The notes below the pieces were generated by a model. The model was not told the DNA's origin. It was given only the letters and a program-made list of their open reading frames with translations, and made no database searches. A stretch of 64,000 nt of DNA from Pseudomonas sp. N40(2020) (GTDB taxonomy: Bacteria; Pseudomonadota; Gammaproteobacteria; Pseudomonadales; Pseudomonadaceae), in NCBI RefSeq assembly GCF_014472415.1, contig NZ_JACSZV010000010.1, positions 57,147-121,146 of the forward strand, given 5' to 3'. A program made the translations under genes and the position numbers. Position 1 is the first letter of the stretch. Every line of letters starts with the position of its first letter. Below are positions 37,967-46,519 of this stretch, in pieces.

Positions 37967-39961
37967 TTGCTAGACATTCTAACGTGTCGCATAAGAAACA
38001 CTGAACTCCGCGCTCCTAGTCCAAACGGCAAAAACATTCTAGAAAATTATGCTGTTGCTCAATCGGAATTTGAACAAGCTCCTCTCGACGGAGAAAAAGT
38101 TTGGTTATGGACCGCATGGAACTGTGAAAACGCATCTGGAATAAAAATAAATCTACCACTATTACCTTTTTATATTAAATTCGGACGTGACTTCACAGAA
38201 CTACTATACAACATTTGTACAAACTACCTTTCAACTAGAAGAACGGGGCTAATCCAAGCAATAACAAAAATGAGCGAATACGTGAACTCAAATGAGTGCA
38301 AGCTCACCTCGTCGGACTTATTGACAAACGTTGGCTCAACGAATTTTTTCAATGACTTTTTTATTTTCTACTATAAATCCAAAGTAGCGAAAACCGCCAC
38401 CCATGCAAGTGCGGTTAACACATGGCGCGGAGCCATTACATATTTCATTAAAAATTGGTTATTGACCAGTTCACTTTTTGCTCCCCCTTATGACTTTCCA
38501 GAGCCTGAGTCGGAGCATCCGCCAGGCGCGGATTCGCATATTATAGATGAAGACGGCACAGAGTATAAAAACAAACTAACTATAAAAATACCGATGCACA
38601 TCTCAGATGATCGTGCATTCAATATAATTAAACACAGAATTTTCCGTAGCGCTGAAATCGTCGAGGCATGGTGCGATCAAAAAATCGCGGAAACAAGACA
38701 ACATATAAAAAACTTTGATTACTCACGTAATATTGGTATTCCAGTAAAGGTCGGAACTTATCCTGGGATACCGGGTGGAAACAAATGGTTACTTTCACCG
38801 AACAACCCCTGCGCCTTTGACAATTTAGCTGCCACTCTAGATACGCATGGATACGGTGAATTGCTAAGATCAATGAATGGTTATAATACTCCGGCTACAG
38901 GGGTTGGAGAGAAGCTTGGGCTAGCATGCACGGATAGCTTGCTGCCATTTTGCCTTAAGCTAATAAAAAATGACCCTCGCATTACTCCTAGTTTTTTAGC
39001 TAGCGTTGAATTATATGACAAACACGGCAACACACGTGGAGTAGAAAAAGGGGATATCCCTACTTACCTGCACGGTTTCAAAGATCGAAAAGGTGCTGCA
39101 AGATCGGAAATGCGCTTGAAGCTAACCGAAGAAGGCCACAGTTTAATTGAAACAATCATAGCCATGACATCCCCCTTAAGGGAGTTCCTCAAAAATAATG
39201 GGGATGACGCATGGCGGCAACTTTTACTGACAGCTAAAAGTGGCACTGGCATCCCGCAAAAATACCGATGTAAAACCAACAATATGGCATTCAAAACTGT
39301 TGATTTACGCGACCAGCTTAACAAGCTGTTCCCCTATGAAGAAGACATTAATAACGAATTAGCAACATCTTTATTGAAGCCAACTGCGATAAGAGCAACG
39401 GCGGCTGTAATAGTCTTTTTGAAGACCGGTAGTGTTCACGCCATGGCTGAAGCGCTAGGCCATTTACGCTATGAAGCAGACTTACTGGAAAGATATCTAC
39501 CTAAGAGCATTCTCTACTTTTTTCGAGACCGCTGGGTTAGGAGATTTCAGACAGGAATAATTATTCAGTCCATGCAAAACACCAAACATCTACTTAAAGC
39601 ATCTGGATTCGCTTCTATGGATGAACTTGTCGAGTTCATGGAAAACTTTTCCCTTAATTTGGGAAAGGATAGCCAGAGAGAACCAGATAAAAATTCTCCC
39701 GTGCCAACATCAGGCAAAGCAGTAATTTCAATTAGTGTAGAAATTGCTAGAGTTCTAATTACGCTGGTTGACGCCAAAGAAAAAAGTGGAAACCGCCTTC
39801 AAGGACACGCCGCGCACTGGGCAGAATTTGGAGAGCTTTTATTTAAATACCTAAAAGACGACCCAGAAAATCAACTAGAAGCACTTGACCTACTGGAGCA
39901 AGCTCAAGCACTTGGCCCGTTACACTCACTTGACGAGCTAATTTATGAAAAACTCCAATAG
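37967..39961 (+). CDS. Degenerate tyrosine-recombinase-like protein, gene 1 of recombinase operon
   Basis: This 664-residue, AT-rich gene appears to start at TTG. The C-terminal third resembles a tyrosine-recombinase end: TAIRATAAVIVFLKTGSVHA keeps Arg476 but has Thr where HxxR needs His, followed by AEALGHLRYEADLLERYLP, which keeps the GH and a Tyr. The N-terminal part (FTELLYNICTNYLSTRRTGL) looks like a SAM-like arm-binding domain. It overlaps the next gene by 17 bases. A structural or non-catalytic subunit of a multi-recombinase complex is likely. Confidence 0.7.
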   Translation: MLDILTCRIRNTELRAPSPNGKNILENYAVAQSEFEQAPLDGEKVWLWTAWNCENASGIKINLPLLPFYIKFGRDFTELLYNICTNYLSTRRTGLIQAITKMSEYVNSNECKLTSSDLLTNVGSTNFFNDFFIFYYKSKVAKTATHASAVNTWRGAITYFIKNWLLTSSLFAPPYDFPEPESEHPPGADSHIIDEDGTEYKNKLTIKIPMHISDDRAFNIIKHRIFRSAEIVEAWCDQKIAETRQHIKNFDYSRNIGIPVKVGTYPGIPGGNKWLLSPNNPCAFDNLAATLDTHGYGELLRSMNGYNTPATGVGEKLGLACTDSLLPFCLKLIKNDPRITPSFLASVELYDKHGNTRGVEKGDIPTYLHGFKDRKGAARSEMRLKLTEEGHSLIETIIAMTSPLREFLKNNGDDAWRQLLLTAKSGTGIPQKYRCKTNNMAFKTVDLRDQLNKLFPYEEDINNELATSLLKPTAIRATAAVIVFLKTGSVHAMAEALGHLRYEADLLERYLPKSILYFFRDRWVRRFQTGIIIQSMQNTKHLLKASGFASMDELVEFMENFSLNLGKDSQREPDKNSPVPTSGKAVISISVEIARVLITLVDAKEKSGNRLQGHAAHWAEFGELLFKYLKDDPENQLEALDLLEQAQALGPLHSLDELIYEKLQ

Positions 39962-42059
39962 AAAAAAGCCAGCCAGCTTATCTTTAATTGATCAATATGA
40001 AGAGAAACAAACAGAAAAATATACATCAGCGTCCTTTTTATACTCCGAATATGACTCTCCGAGTTGGGAACTAGACTTGGGAGACAAATGCAATATCGTT
40101 ATAAATTTTGAAGTGCAAATGCCAGATGGTGCCAAGCTAACTGACCCATTTTACAAAGAAACGCTCAATCTGTTTAAAATGTGGATTTGCACAGCAGACT
40201 GGTCTAGCCCGCATAGAGGGCTATATGCTAATAAAGCCACGAAAGGAAAAAAAGTAAAAAAGATTTTAAACCTTATCGATTACTTTATTTTACATTGTGA
40301 TCATTGTTCTCTTCGAGAGTACGGTCTTTCTCTTTTCAATGAAAATGACCGAAAATATTTGCTTGCCAATTTAGCCGGAAACTCCCACATTTCCTCAGCG
40401 ATTTATGACTGGCCTCGACGCCTGGAAACCTTCCTGAGTGACATAATTCAAAAATCCCCTAAAAGCGCGATCGAAAGCGCTCTTAGGACCGTTCCATATT
40501 TAATAGAAAACATTGAGGATGCATCATGCCATCAACCATCAGACACGGAAGATAGTTCAAATAAAGTAGAACACTTAACACTGGAATACATAGCTGAATG
40601 TAGAGCAGCATTGTGGATCAACGGATTCTATAAAAAATGCAATATGTCAAAATTCAGGTATGTACCTCACAGCCGTAAAATTATCGCCGAGGTTCTTCCA
40701 AATACTCTATGGGGAAAATCTCACTTTGCGGTCCCTGTACATTTATGTCTAGCCCCTATCGATAGACGTCGAATCGAGAAAGATCGTGCACCTACCCGAG
40801 GCAAGCACCAGTATATGGACTTACACAGGCTCGCTGACTACGCCGGTGAGATAGATGTACTTAAAAGACTAACGCAACGGTCAAGCCATGCACCTCAAAC
40901 GGCTCTACCCGAGCTTTCAGTGAAACATTTAGTAGAGCAATTTGGGTGTGCGGCGAGCGGTCGTTACATATCTGCACCCTCAAATATCATACTCAATAGC
41001 CTGAAGTGTGCCATTAGCTTTTATCTCGACTACGGCGAAATTATAGTCGATGCTTTTTTAGACATTGCCGACAAGTCAAAATATTCCCCAGAAACTTTGT
41101 TCAGACTATTTGCAGGGTCGAGCATCCAGGGTCTTCTCCCTGCGCCATTAAAATCAATCGGGGTAATCTATTGGACCAACGTAACAGCGGAAGAGAAGTT
41201 CTCAACTGTCCGAAAATCCAAATCGCAATACTTTGAAGACTTCAGATCAAACCCAGGACTCTGGGAGTTGCTGCGCGTGCTCTACGGCGCCATTCAGTTT
41301 ACTGTTGGCACTTTGCAAGCAAGACGCGAATCAGAACTGCGAAGCGCCAGCGCTGAAACTTGTTTGAGCGCGGATTTAACGAGCCTTATTACTATTAATC
41401 GCAAAAGTGGGGCGCTAGGTATAAACGAAACGATTGAACGTCCAATTCCACAAATTGCCTCTGAAATGATTCAAACGTTGCAGCGACTTCAAAAAGAACT
41501 TACTGCGCTAGGCTTACTAAACCGGCTTAAGCCTATTTTCAGTCACCCAAGCGTTTATGGTGGGATTACCACTATTTCGCATACTTCATACAATGCAAGC
41601 TTAGACTATTTCTGCGATTATACGCAGTCACAATGCGACGATCGTGGTCGTCGATATTATTTTCGGCACCACCAATTACGGCGTTTTTTCGCACAAATTT
41701 TCTTCTGGAATCAGGAAGATGATAGCCTTGATGTACTTAGATGGGTACTTGGCCATACAGAAAGCGAGATGGTCTATCATTACATTACTGAAAATACACC
41801 CGGGAAGGCCCTTAGAGAAATCAAAGCAGAATGGGGCACAGATGCAATAAAGAGCTCGCGGCCAGGAACAGATGAACTTAGGAACTATATCCGCAAAAAA
41901 TATGATGTACAGGATTTTTCCATCATCTCAGCAGAAGCTTTAGATACCTTGCTAGACCATAGCTTAAGATTGGGAGAAGTGTTAATTGAACCAAGCTTCA
42001 TCTATGGCCCAAACGGTTCATCATATAAAATAGTTGCAACCATCAGGGAGACTATCTAA
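39945..42059 (+). CDS. Tyrosine recombinase/integrase, GmtZ-like
   Basis: This 704-residue protein has a complete catalytic layout: Arg about 460 (LQARRESELRSAS), HHQLRR at 574-579, GH at 603-604 and Tyr 611 or 613 (GHTESEMVYHYI). The 450-residue N-terminal region is unusually long for an integrase. Length, gene order and AT-rich composition fit the large integrase of gamma-mobile-trio modules as I recall them; this naming is inference. It overlaps genes 1 and 3 and should be translated in a coupled way. Confidence 0.75.
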   Translation: MKNSNRKKPASLSLIDQYEEKQTEKYTSASFLYSEYDSPSWELDLGDKCNIVINFEVQMPDGAKLTDPFYKETLNLFKMWICTADWSSPHRGLYANKATKGKKVKKILNLIDYFILHCDHCSLREYGLSLFNENDRKYLLANLAGNSHISSAIYDWPRRLETFLSDIIQKSPKSAIESALRTVPYLIENIEDASCHQPSDTEDSSNKVEHLTLEYIAECRAALWINGFYKKCNMSKFRYVPHSRKIIAEVLPNTLWGKSHFAVPVHLCLAPIDRRRIEKDRAPTRGKHQYMDLHRLADYAGEIDVLKRLTQRSSHAPQTALPELSVKHLVEQFGCAASGRYISAPSNIILNSLKCAISFYLDYGEIIVDAFLDIADKSKYSPETLFRLFAGSSIQGLLPAPLKSIGVIYWTNVTAEEKFSTVRKSKSQYFEDFRSNPGLWELLRVLYGAIQFTVGTLQARRESELRSASAETCLSADLTSLITINRKSGALGINETIERPIPQIASEMIQTLQRLQKELTALGLLNRLKPIFSHPSVYGGITTISHTSYNASLDYFCDYTQSQCDDRGRRYYFRHHQLRRFFAQIFFWNQEDDSLDVLRWVLGHTESEMVYHYITENTPGKALREIKAEWGTDAIKSSRPGTDELRNYIRKKYDVQDFSIISAEALDTLLDHSLRLGEVLIEPSFIYGPNGSSYKIVATIRETI

Positions 42060-42604
42060 TGACTGCAGAGGATGGCTTCCATGCTCAAACAACATCAATA
42101 TTATCCCTTATTTCACTGCTAAACGAAATAGAATCGAACCCAAGCATATATAAAACTCTGCCAAATTTTGATTTCCATCTTAGAAGCCAGGGAAATCTTT
42201 GCAGAGTGTCCATTCCAGAAAAATCTATCATTCCATCTTCGCTCAACACATTTAAGCGCTACTGTGCCAAAGTAGCACCCGGTGGGTTTGAAGCTGTGGA
42301 CAAGCTTAGAACCACCGTGTACTTGATAATAACAAGCGAAATAAAAAAAACCACCGAAAAGCCTAGATCGACGCAAAAGCAGGCTATTAATAGACTTCAG
42401 CACGATTGTGCTAGATTAAATATTGACTTACTCAGACTGACTAAAATACTTAAAATCTCAATGGCACAAACAGCTTACTATGCGAACACCTATAAAGACC
42501 CAACCTTAATGGCGTTGTTTCACAAGGAGCGCAGAGAGCTTATAGATATGCTGAGCACTGTTAGCTCCAACGACAACGACAACGACAACGACAACAACCC
42601 ATGA
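42059..42604 (+). CDS. Small helical operon protein, GmtX-like
   Basis: This 181-residue protein is all-helical, without recombinase motifs. It has basic helices (STQKQAINRLQHDCARLNID; LLRLTKILKISMAQTAYYAN) and ends in an Asn-Asp run encoded by a tandem CAACGA repeat. Its ATG shares a base with the previous stop (TAATG) and its stop overlaps the next start (ATGA). Size and place between two recombinases match the accessory protein of gamma-mobile-trio modules (inference). It may bind DNA or bridge recombinase subunits. Confidence 0.65.
   Translation: MTAEDGFHAQTTSILSLISLLNEIESNPSIYKTLPNFDFHLRSQGNLCRVSIPEKSIIPSSLNTFKRYCAKVAPGGFEAVDKLRTTVYLIITSEIKKTTEKPRSTQKQAINRLQHDCARLNIDLLRLTKILKISMAQTAYYANTYKDPTLMALFHKERRELIDMLSTVSSNDNDNDNDNNP
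42570..42597 (+). repeat. CAACGA hexanucleotide repeat in coding sequence
   Basis: Four to five tandem units of CAACGA encode the terminal NDNDNDN of the 181-aa protein, just before the start of the downstream recombinase. Slippage by whole units would keep the frame. Confidence 0.8.
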
Positions 42605-43962
42605 AAAAACTTTACAGGGTTACTTTGCCCGGTGATACATTGCCATTCGCTGTGGCTCCCAATCACTCAGTGATAGTTACCGAGGCATCGGCGATACCAA
42701 CATTGAGTTGGCCAAATGGTGCTTGGTGTCTTGAGGCAAATTTATGGATGCTCAAACTGTATGAGCAAGGCCGATCTCGTTCACAACGGGGAGGAACTTT
42801 ATTATCTTATGCAACCAATATCTCCCATCTGCTGAGATACGTTTACGCTCAAAACACCTCATTATTGAAAATTACAGATAGCCAGTTTGCTTTTTTTATC
42901 ACTACTTTATTAGGTGAAAGAGCGGATAACGGAACAAAAAAACGCGAACAAAATCACGTTGTCAATATTGGCCGAAACTGCCTACAATTAATCTCATATG
43001 TTTCCGAGGTTTTCTCCACCCCTCCTAAACTATCCATTGAGACTAAAGAATTAACTATAACCGCGCCAAATGGCACTCGCTTCAAGCGCACGGTCCAATT
43101 CCACCCTGCCCTTGCATTAGAATCTAGAACTTCGAAACGGTTTCCTATTAACGCAAATAATATCAGACAACTTCGGCTAGCTGCTCATCGAGACCAGGGT
43201 AGTTCAACGTTTATCAAAGCGCGCCGTAGGGTAATGATCCGAGCACTTGAAATGACAGGTGGGCGTCGTATGGAACTCAGCCTACTGTCTGTCGATGCGG
43301 TACATAGTGCTGCACTCACTGGGTATTTATCAGTGAGGACCGTGAAACGGGGTCATTCCCAGTCGCCCTCAAATCAACAGCCAGTCATAATGCGTGAGAT
43401 CCCAATTTCGCCGCTAGACATTAAGCTTTTAGAGGACTTTATCACCGACTATCGCGCTCCGCTGATCGGAAAATTTTTTACAAAAGGGTTTGATCATGGC
43501 TATCTTTTTGTGAGCGAAAGTACAGGTGCCCCTTTACAACCAAATCATATGACTGCAGAGCTACATACTCTTAAACGGATTTCAGGAATCGAGGACCCTA
43601 TCAGCCCTCACTTATTCCGACATCGTTTCATAACAAAGATATTCGTCGCTGAAATCTTTAAAGCAGATGTAAATACTCTCAAGGACTTCAAGGCCGCCAT
43701 GCTAGGCAGTGAAACCTTGAAAAGAAAAGTGTGTGAACTTACCGGGCACAAGAACGTGGCTTCACTAGATGCATACATTCACTTAGCATGGGATGAGGTT
43801 GAGAATCTGAAAACAACTCTACCAAACTTAAGCAAGCTTCAGTCTATCGACGCTATTCGCGAACAACTTAACGCGCTAATGGCTAAATTGGAGGAGAATA
43901 AAATAACATCTGAGCTTTCAACACTACTGGACCTAATTACGTCATTCGAAGCTTTACTCTAA
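42601..43962 (+). CDS. Tyrosine recombinase, GmtY-like
   Basis: This 453-residue protein carries the catalytic residues in EMTGGRRMELSLLSV (Arg 222/223), ISPHLFRHRFITK (His337, Arg340), CELTGHKNVASLDAYI (His383, Tyr392). The N-terminal domain has the core-binding helices (TLLSYATNISHLLRYVYAQN). It is the fourth gene of a translationally coupled set. Three recombinases in tandem also recall RIT and Tn554 TnpABC arrangements. The extra small protein and the long first two proteins argue for a GMT-type module. Confidence 0.78.
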   Translation: MKKLYRVTLPGDTLPFAVAPNHSVIVTEASAIPTLSWPNGAWCLEANLWMLKLYEQGRSRSQRGGTLLSYATNISHLLRYVYAQNTSLLKITDSQFAFFITTLLGERADNGTKKREQNHVVNIGRNCLQLISYVSEVFSTPPKLSIETKELTITAPNGTRFKRTVQFHPALALESRTSKRFPINANNIRQLRLAAHRDQGSSTFIKARRRVMIRALEMTGGRRMELSLLSVDAVHSAALTGYLSVRTVKRGHSQSPSNQQPVIMREIPISPLDIKLLEDFITDYRAPLIGKFFTKGFDHGYLFVSESTGAPLQPNHMTAELHTLKRISGIEDPISPHLFRHRFITKIFVAEIFKADVNTLKDFKAAMLGSETLKRKVCELTGHKNVASLDAYIHLAWDEVENLKTTLPNLSKLQSIDAIREQLNALMAKLEENKITSELSTLLDLITSFEALL

Positions 43963-44013
43963 GCAACAAAGTTGACGCAATACGAGATACCCCCATCAAA
44001 CGGACTAATGCGG

Positions 44014-44262
44014 TTACGTTCGAAAGTGGTCAACTGCTGAATTCAGTTCTCTGCCCACCTGCTGTAGTTCTTCTGTCGAACTCTGTAACTGATTGCTTTC
44101 CTGTTCACTATTTTCCGCGACTTTGCGTACTCGCTCCACGTTTCGACTGACCTCTCCTGCAACAATGGTCTGTTGTTTGGACGCCAGAGTTATCTGCTGA
44201 TTCGTTTGCTCGATTCGAGAGACCGCAGATGTAATCAACTCCAATGCCTCGGAGGCTTGAGT
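44014..44262 (-). pseudogene. methyl-accepting chemotaxis protein, 3' fragment
   Basis: The frame reads RTQASEALELITSAVSRIEQ, then NRQI-like TNQQITLASKQQTIVAGEVS and ends LQQVGRELNSAVDHFRT. That is the last 80 residues of an MCP signalling domain with its normal end. Upstream similarity stops near 44262, where a plus-strand frame of unrelated composition (AIEEITKWLSENVADNAVMA) begins and runs to 44424. The fragment lies just past the recombinase operon. Bases 44425-44648 hold no gene, only the promoter side of the LacI-type gene. Confidence 0.7.
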
Positions 44263-44648
44263 GCGGCGATTGAAGAGATCACGAAGTGGCTTTCAGAGAA
44301 TGTCGCAGATAACGCAGTCATGGCCATGGAAGCTCTGGACACAAATGCGAAAGCGATTACAGATGCGATTCGGCCCCTGGCTATGCAAACCCGACCTTCA
44401 CAGCAGGCAGGAATCGGCCATTAGCAACCATTGCTCGGCTTAAAGAAACGGCGAAATGTTTGCCATCGCACGAGTTATGTACATGTCCTTCTCCCCCACC
44501 GGGGCAACGTAATGAAGCGCACTGCGTGCAGCTCAGTCGCTATGTTATGCCTTACGGTTTGCATACAAACCGACAAGCGATCCGCTACACCCCGTGTTAG
44601 CCTCTGCCAATGTTATTTTTCAAAGGCCGGCACACGCCCTGCAACCCG

Positions 44649-45653
44649 ATGAACAAGAAAAAAACCGTCACCGTCAGCGACATCGCCAAGCGGGTCAACA
44701 TGACCACCACCACGGTCTCAAGGGCCTTGAGCAAGCCAAACCTGGTCAAGCCAGCTACGCTGGCGAAAATCCTTGAGGTGGCCCGTGAACTGGACTACGT
44801 GCCCAACACGTTTGCTCGAGGGCTCAAACGCAGCGAAAGCTTAATCATCGGGGTAATCACCGCGTCGGTTGACAACCCGTTCTACAGCGAGATGATCAAG
44901 GCCATTTCCCGAGAGGCGAAGAAGCACGGTTACACCATCATGCTGTTGGACACCGACAAGCTTGAAGATTTGGAAAACAGTGCCGTGGCCACCCTGCTGG
45001 GTTACCGGGTGGCGGGGATCATTCTGTCGCCGGTGTCGGACGAGCCCGACTATCAACCCGATTATCTTGAGCGGCTGAGCAGTGGCAAGACGCCAGTGGT
45101 GCTGCTGGACCGCACGATCCATGACAGCCCTTTCAGTCGAGTGGTTCTGGACAACTACGACAGCGGCTTGAAGGCCGCGCAATACCTGCTCGCCCATGCC
45201 CCCAGTATGAAGCGTTTGCTGGTATTGACCGGGCCTAAGCACTCACGGATTACCGTGGAACGACTCAAAGGATTGCACGCTGTGCTGGCGGAACATCCGA
45301 CGGTGCAGGTCGATATATACCCGGGCGATTACACCCTCGAGCCGTCCTATCAGAACACACTCGCCTACTTGCAGGACCGGTCTGCACCGGACGCAATCAT
45401 AGGTTTCAACCAGCTGATTACTCTGGGCGCATTGAAAGCGTTGCGCGCCCGAAATATACCTCAAGACAGCATCACAATCTGCGGCATCGACCGTCTGCCG
45501 TTCGCCGATATCTTCGGGATACCGATCGCTTGTGTCGTTCACGATGCATCGCTGGCTGGTAGCAGCGCGGTACAGATGCTGCTGGACCGCTTGGCGAACC
45601 CGCAAAAATCTCGCGATAAGGTGGTGATTGCAGGTGAGTTGGAGAACGGCTGA
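44649..45653 (+). CDS. LacI-family transcriptional regulator
   Basis: This 334-residue protein has an N-terminal LacI helix-turn-helix and hinge helix (VTVSDIAKRVNMTTTTVSRA, NTFARGLKRSESLIIGVI). A periplasmic-binding-like effector domain follows (DNPFYSEMIKAISREAKKHG, ICGIDRLPFADIFGIPIACV). I start at MNKKKTVTV since the longer frame has no support. It is convergent with the polyol operon and is its likely repressor; the effector is probably a sugar, polyol or phosphate ester. Confidence 0.9.
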   Translation: MNKKKTVTVSDIAKRVNMTTTTVSRALSKPNLVKPATLAKILEVARELDYVPNTFARGLKRSESLIIGVITASVDNPFYSEMIKAISREAKKHGYTIMLLDTDKLEDLENSAVATLLGYRVAGIILSPVSDEPDYQPDYLERLSSGKTPVVLLDRTIHDSPFSRVVLDNYDSGLKAAQYLLAHAPSMKRLLVLTGPKHSRITVERLKGLHAVLAEHPTVQVDIYPGDYTLEPSYQNTLAYLQDRSAPDAIIGFNQLITLGALKALRARNIPQDSITICGIDRLPFADIFGIPIACVVHDASLAGSSAVQMLLDRLANPQKSRDKVVIAGELENG

Positions 45654-45779
45654 GCTCCGTATGCCAACTTCTGGGCCTGATGCTGCAAGCCATCACAAAC
45701 AAACCCGATACCTGTAGTCGCTGATCGAATCTCTGCGCGCGCGCTTTTTAGTCTTCCACCAACGCTTCAGTCTGAGCGA

Positions 45780-46149
45780 GACAACTGACGCACAGTCCTG
45801 GCAGGCGGTCTGCTGGCGTTTATGACCACTACCACCTTCTACCTGATTACCGTCTACACCCCCCACTTTAGGCAGGTCTGTGCTAAACCAGAGCACCACC
45901 GACAGCCTGGTGGTCACGCTCTTCGTCGGCCTGAGCAATTTGATTTGGCTGCCCATCGGCGGCGCAATCTCCGACCGCATTGGCCGTCGGCCTCTGTTGC
46001 TGGCGATTTCCTTGCTGTGCATCTTCACCACCTATCCCGCCATACACTGGGTGGCCGAGGCGGCAAGTTTCAGGCAACTATTCGCAGTTTTGTTGTACTT
46101 CTCTTTCTTCTTTGGAATCTACAACGGCGCGATGGTTGCAGCACTGTAG
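45780..46149 (+). pseudogene. MFS (MHS-type) transporter fragment, frameshifted
   Basis: One frame gives [15 protein letters not shown], and after a shift near 45875 another gives [40 protein letters not shown] and [16 protein letters not shown]. These are consecutive segments of a citrate/proline-type MFS symporter. Both ends of the gene are missing. It lies between the regulator and the operon end. Confidence 0.8.
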
Positions 46150-46400
46150 TCACGACGGTCTGCCCAGAACGAGCCGCCATTCAATGCCGGCATCTTGTTC
46201 CACTCTACGTAGAGCTGACTCATCCGCGTATAGCCATGCTCCCCGTCAAATTTCAGGGCATGGCCATACTCGTTATAAAACTGTGCCATGCCTTCCACGC
46301 TGCCCCCCGAGCTGTCGTCCAGTGAAAGCAGATAAAAAGGCACCGCATAACCTGAACCAAAAGCATGAGAAAAATCCAGGTATTGCCAGTGCACAGTGAC
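46150..46400 (-). pseudogene. LamB-type sugar porin fragment
   Basis: The frame contains FYNEYGHALKFDGEHGYTRM and SQLYVEWNKMPALNGGSFWA, the maltoporin-like stretch (LNGGSFWAGRR in the family), ending at the junction with the MFS fragment. No start or remaining barrel is present. A porin gene was probably once part of the sugar cluster. The bases 46401-46519 hold nothing else. Confidence 0.7.
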
Positions 46401-46519
46401 CACGGTGAGCTAACGATTGCAATACACAGGTTATTTAAACAATGAATTAATCAACCGTCATAAGTTTTTACCTTCCTCCAAGACCGGAAGGCGTTAGTCC
46501 CGCACAGTCTTATGAGGCT

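Noticed and set aside
28117..44000. Tn7/Tn6022 tniABC genes behind the comM insertion
   Set aside because: No DDE integrase of the TniA type or AAA+ TniB-like gene is visible between 28.1 and 64 kb; only the end structure suggests such an element.
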